The position numbers were made by a program, and so were the translations under genes. DNA of 64,000 nucleotides from an uncultured Clostridia bacterium (lineage in GTDB: Bacteria > Bacillota > Clostridia > Oscillospirales > Ruminococcaceae), in assembly GCA_947627235.1 (NCBI GenBank), contig CANQVG010000004.1:27812-91811 (forward strand), read 5' to 3'. This document shows positions 59,936 to 64,000 of this stretch, one piece after another (within the stretch, counting starts at the first letter, position 1; each line of letters opens with the position of its first letter). The notes beneath the pieces are model-generated. The model was not told the DNA's origin, did no database searches, and worked only from the letters and a program-made list of their open reading frames with translations.

Positions 59936-60021
59936 ATGTGTCCTCCTTAATGTAGTTCAGCATAACCGCGCTGCTGAGCGAGACTATACTTCTTTAATTA
60001 CAATTTGTAATAGTTGATTCC

Positions 60022-60654
60022 TCACCTCACCCTCTCCATTCTCCCCTTATCCATCTCCACCACGCTGTCGCAGAGCACGTCGATATCCTCCGCCGCGTGC
60101 GAAGCGATGAGAATCGTCTTGCCTTGCCCCTTTAAATCAAGCAAATATTTCCGCATCTCGCCCACGCCGTCCTTGTCGAGTCCGTTCATCGGCTCGTCCA
60201 AAATCAGCAAATCGGGGTCTTCCATAATAGCCTGCGCGAGCCCGAGCCGCTGGCGCATACCGAGAGAGTATTTCTTGACCGACTTTTTTAATTTCGGGTC
60301 GAGGCCGACGAGTTCAATGCTCCTTCTGATGTCCTCGTCGGTGATTTTGTGCCGAATATCCGCAAGCAGTTTGAGGTTTTTGAAACCTGTATAATATGGG
60401 ATAAATTCGGGCGTTTCGATGATCACCCCGACGCTTTCTGGGAAGTCGCAGTCGACGCCGATGCGCTTGCCCGCGACGGTGATTTCGCCCTCGGTGGGCT
60501 TAATAAACCCACAAATACATTTCATCAACATAGTCTTTCCCGAGCCGTTTCTGCCGATTATTCCGTGAATTTTGCCGTCGTCGAACTCAACGTTTATGTT
60601 CCTCAAAATCATATCTTTCTTTATTTTCAAGCTGACATTTTCAACCTTTATCAT
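60022..60654 (-). CDS. ABC transporter ATP-binding protein
   Basis: GIIGRNGSGKTMLMKCICGF; YSLGMRQRLGLAQAIMEDPDLLILDEPMNGLD. Confidence 0.96.
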   Translation of the reverse strand: MIKVENVSLKIKKDMILRNINVEFDDGKIHGIIGRNGSGKTMLMKCICGFIKPTEGEITVAGKRIGVDCDFPESVGVIIETPEFIPYYTGFKNLKLLADIRHKITDEDIRRSIELVGLDPKLKKSVKKYSLGMRQRLGLAQAIMEDPDLLILDEPMNGLDKDGVGEMRKYLLDLKGQGKTILIASHAAEDIDVLCDSVVEMDKGRMERVR

Positions 60655-60655
60655 T

Positions 60656-61495
60656 CTAATCCTCCTTTGCCATAAGCGAAAGATTTTTACGCTTTATCAC
60701 CCTCACGCCGATGAAATACATCGCGATATTCGCGACGACAAGATACAAAACCGAGCCCCAAACAGGGAAATACATTTCGTTAAACAAGCTGTCATAATGT
60801 CCTGCCACTGTGGAATGGGCGAGCGGGAGGAGCCATTTTGTGGGAGTTTCGGCGTATTGAAGAGCCATTCCCGCACCGAGAACAGCAAGGCTTATTGCAG
60901 TGCCGACGAGCTTGTTGAATTTCAGCGTGAATGCCATTTGGAGCTGAGCCGATAAAGTAAGGTGTAAAAGCGCCAGAACCGAACTCAGTATTACCGCGTA
61001 GATCGGCGCAAAATTTGTTATAGCTGTCAAGTCGGGCCAGCACAGCGGGTTTTCACCGCGAAAGACGAAATAGTTTGGACCGTTTATTATTTTTGCGACG
61101 TTCGACCAAACATTTCCTAAAAAAGCGTCAGATGAAATAGCAACCATGCTGAATATAAGAAGCGCTGCAAGAAATGTCGCCGCTGAAAGAATAACGAAGC
61201 GTATCTGAGCGCAATACCAACGCTTTCGGCCTGCTCTTATCAAAACAAAGGTTGCGTTTGCGGAAATGTCGGGAAAATCTATCATCATCGCCGTGAAGCA
61301 AACGGTGATCAGCGGCATACAAAAAATATTTGTGCAAAATGTTATAAACGGCTCAAAGATATTGACAGGTTCGCCGATCTCCTGCGCGGCTTCTTTGAGC
61401 GGTGTGAGCGAATAGAGATAAAGGCATAAAAATGTCAATGCCGCCGCCAACTGCTTGTCACTTTTCAGCCATTTTATGTACTCGGAACATGACAT
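60656..61495 (-). CDS. Membrane protein, putative ABC permease partner
   Basis: Six predicted TM segments; coupled to ATPase; start MSCSEYIKWLKS overlaps preceding gene stop. Confidence 0.75.
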   Translation of the reverse strand: MSCSEYIKWLKSDKQLAAALTFLCLYLYSLTPLKEAAQEIGEPVNIFEPFITFCTNIFCMPLITVCFTAMMIDFPDISANATFVLIRAGRKRWYCAQIRFVILSAATFLAALLIFSMVAISSDAFLGNVWSNVAKIINGPNYFVFRGENPLCWPDLTAITNFAPIYAVILSSVLALLHLTLSAQLQMAFTLKFNKLVGTAISLAVLGAGMALQYAETPTKWLLPLAHSTVAGHYDSLFNEMYFPVWGSVLYLVVANIAMYFIGVRVIKRKNLSLMAKED

Positions 61496-62364
61496 CAATT
61501 CATCACCCGCTTTCTGAAAATCGGCTTTGCGGCAAAGTATATGACTGCCGCTGTCAGGAAAATCAGCACAAAAAACACAAGATAGCCCGCGCCCCATTCG
61601 CGAATGGTAATTTTTGTCCAGAACATCAGGTATCGCGGTGAAAATATGAGCGCTTTAGGCCTGCCTCCGAGCCATAGGTTTGTAACGGCTCTTTCCGACA
61701 AAAACGACGCTATCAAAGGATAGCCGAGAGCCTTATACTTATTCATTAAAGCTATATAAATCAGGAAACATACCGCCGAGATCAAAAAAGCGCAGGCAAA
61801 AACCGATAAAGCCGTGCTTAGCCAATACAGAAATTCGCTTTGCGAGCCGAAAAGATCGTTGAGCGGCGAATCAAGAATATTTCTCTGAAGATCAGGGTCA
61901 ACAGCCTTTTCGGGATAGTCAGAGTTGTGAGGATAATAGATAAACACCAGCGCCGAAAAGAGACCGTAGCCTATCGACACGCTTGCGGAACCCGACAGCA
62001 CCGAGCGGAAAAATGTTTTTCCGTAATAGTTTGAGAAGTTTTTTTCGCGGGTGACGCGGAATCGGTATGCCCCTTTCATTTCAAAAGAAAGCTCCCGTAT
62101 GAACGGAACTGCGCACAAAACCGGCAGGAAAAGCGGAAACCAATTATTCCACTGCGAACACGCCACCAAAGGAGCCGCATAGAGCGATGATGAATTTAGA
62201 AAAATATCGCTTTTTTCGGTAAGCATATATTCAATTATAGGCTTAAATTCAAGCCCCGTATAGCTTTCCTCGCTGTAAACGCAGATAAGGCACAGAAGCG
62301 TTGACATCAGGGCGGAAGCGGCCATCGGAAGGCAGGAATTTATTCTGTCCTTTAACGTTTGCAT
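61495..62364 (-). CDS. Membrane protein, putative ABC permease partner
   Basis: Polytopic; LSFEMKGAYRFRVTREKNFSNYYGKTFFRS. Confidence 0.75.
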   Translation of the reverse strand: MQTLKDRINSCLPMAASALMSTLLCLICVYSEESYTGLEFKPIIEYMLTEKSDIFLNSSSLYAAPLVACSQWNNWFPLFLPVLCAVPFIRELSFEMKGAYRFRVTREKNFSNYYGKTFFRSVLSGSASVSIGYGLFSALVFIYYPHNSDYPEKAVDPDLQRNILDSPLNDLFGSQSEFLYWLSTALSVFACAFLISAVCFLIYIALMNKYKALGYPLIASFLSERAVTNLWLGGRPKALIFSPRYLMFWTKITIREWGAGYLVFFVLIFLTAAVIYFAAKPIFRKRVMN

Positions 62365-62367
62365 ATT

Positions 62368-63315
62368 TTATCTCCTTGAATATTCGCCGTCCTGCATAAC
62401 GCTTAGTTCGCCCGTGTTTGCGTTTACAAAGTAGATTTCGGTGGGGTCGTCCGTGAGGGTACACTGCTTTGTTCTGAAGCACCAGTACGGCGCAATTTCA
62501 AATTCGCAGCGGTCAAGGCAAATATCCTCGTAATATTCGGGATATTCCCACTGAGAATAAAACGGATAACCTTTGCAGATCACAACATAGCTAAGCTCGG
62601 CTGTCAGCGAAAGGTTTATGTTCTGCGCAAGTCCCTCGGAAAGAATATCCGAAGCCGCGCCAAGGGATAAAAGATCATCGCCCCCGTCGGTTGAATCTTT
62701 TAGGGTAAACGAATAGTTTTTGATATATCTTGTTATCACTTCTTTTTCCGAACACCACGTCATAAGGTTGTTTTCAACCATGAAGCTCCCGCCGCTTTCT
62801 ATTGCCTTTGTATCGGGGTAATATCTTCTCTCAACGTCATAGAAATTCCCGTTTTCGTCAAATCTTTGCATCTGAAACAGATAACCGTATCTGCCTCCGC
62901 CCAGATCAAGCACATATAACGTCTTGGCCTTATACTCGAAATCCTGATCGTCCGATCCCGAAAGGTAATCATTCCAGAAGCTCTCAACAAAATCTATCGC
63001 TTCTTGGGCGTTCCAGTCCTCACCGTCATACATTTTATAGGAAAGCGACATATCGGGCTGTTCAAAGTCAAGGGCGTACTCTTTCACAATGTCCTTTGTT
63101 TCAAAGTAATATCCGTTACCCGCACCCTCACGTCCTGTTTCCGAGCCCCACACCGAGCCGTTTGAATACCATACGGTGCAATAGGTCTGCTCATCGGTCG
63201 GGGAAAACGACTTAAGGTCATAGGGCAGCGCGTTCGGTGTGAAGATCTCCCCGTTATAAAGCACGGGTTCTTCCCACGCGGGGTATCTTTTGTCCATCGG
63301 GTCGCCGTGCTTCAT
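62368..63315 (-). pseudogene. Hypothetical extracytoplasmic protein, probably 5'-truncated
   Basis: Coding-like frame continues upstream of ATG (QQGEREDISDTNSYIY-MKHGDPMDKRYPAW) to a stop with no start codon or signal peptide. Confidence 0.55.
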
Positions 63316-63491
63316 ATAAATATAACTGTTCGTATCCGATATGTCCTCCCGCTCCCCCTGTTGTCAAGATAGTAACAACAAAAAATTCTGAGCATTTTTT
63401 CTCGTTACAGAACAAAAAACCGCCGCACAGAGTGAATTCATCACCGAATGCGACGGTCTTTAAGTTTATTTGTCTGCGAGCTGTTATGCGC

Positions 63492-63866
63492 TTATGTTGC
63501 GAGCTGCTCCAAGCTGTGAATCAGATCGAATACTGCAACGCTATCCGCTGCTTCATGATCCGGCAAGGCGTAGCAGATCGTCTTGCCTCTCTCTTTCAGC
63601 TTTCCGGCAAAGTCCATGTAGGTCATTAGGTCGCGGCTAAAACGCGACGACTTCACAGCGAGTACGGCATCGAAAATATCCTCGTTAGCCATTTCGATGA
63701 TTGATTTGAGCGACTGTCCGTTTTGCAAGCCCGAAGTCCCCAACACCGAAACGACGGCTGTCACGGCATAGCCTTTTGCCGATGCGTAATCTTTCAGCAT
63801 CTCAACCTGTGCGTCAAGCGCCGTCTGATCGTTATTGCCTACCCTTGCGTAAATACAAACTTTCAT
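63492..63866 (-). CDS. Short serine-recombinase (resolvase-like) domain protein lacking the catalytic Ser
   Basis: MKVCIYARVGNNDQTALDAQVEMLKDYASAKGYAV...AVKSSRFSRDLMTYMDFAGKLKERGKTICYA; canonical YARVS is YARVG. Confidence 0.8.
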   Translation of the reverse strand: MKVCIYARVGNNDQTALDAQVEMLKDYASAKGYAVTAVVSVLGTSGLQNGQSLKSIIEMANEDIFDAVLAVKSSRFSRDLMTYMDFAGKLKERGKTICYALPDHEAADSVAVFDLIHSLEQLAT

Positions 63867-63892
63867 TTCATTCTCCTGCTCATATTAGATTT

Positions 63893-64000
63893 TTACACCA
63901 CGGCGGGTAACGCCTCGGCGTTACGTTTGATGTACGAATCCGTTCGTTCAATCAAATCTTCAAAAAGAAACTTGACTTCTATGTGCTCCGCGTCGTAAAC
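63893..64000 (-). CDS. C-terminal end of a protein at window edge, probably a larger site-specific recombinase
   Basis: VYDAEHIEVKFLFEDLIERTDSYIKRNAEALPAVV*; directly upstream of the small resolvase-like gene. Confidence 0.55.
   Translation of the reverse strand, partial: VYDAEHIEVKFLFEDLIERTDSYIKRNAEALPAVV

Overview
This 64 kb window looks like a chromosomal segment of an anaerobic, endospore-forming, plant-fibre-degrading Clostridia (Oscillospirales/Ruminococcaceae-like). That placement rests on gene content only. Main blocks: the end of a his operon (hisA-hisF-hisIE-PHP phosphatase); a LytTR/GHKL two-component pair with an unlisted 31-aa peptide ORF beside it; a hemicellulase operon (GH95, AKR, AlkD-like, GH43, GH3), with GH51, GH10 and AraD elsewhere; proC and cls; two secreted paralogs with (PAADET)n linkers and an xPNTG-type C-terminal anchor; an apparent Ile T-box-controlled operon (XRE-cupin-acyl-CoA ligase, P-loop ATPase, four-subunit 2-oxoacid:ferredoxin oxidoreductase, ilvE) that reads as a reductive-carboxylation route to branched-chain amino acids; a lysine-riboswitch-controlled dapA-lysA-dapF-dapL operon; a complete F-type ATP synthase operon with a GNAT gene inserted and a predicted two-carboxylate Na+-type c-subunit; a thioredoxin/FTR-like pair; dipicolinate synthase with a sigma-K-like promoter; a four-way-junction (cloverleaf) DNA repeat; an ABC-class ATPase behind a 17-codon leader ORF and terminator; and a terminal accessory region (about 57.8-64 kb) with a duplicated/truncated ABC ATPase, secreted proteins including an eqolisin-like one, a 5'-truncated gene and serine-recombinase remnants. 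All calls come from reading the sequence; no searches or folding programs were run. No rRNA, tRNA or CRISPR was recognised.
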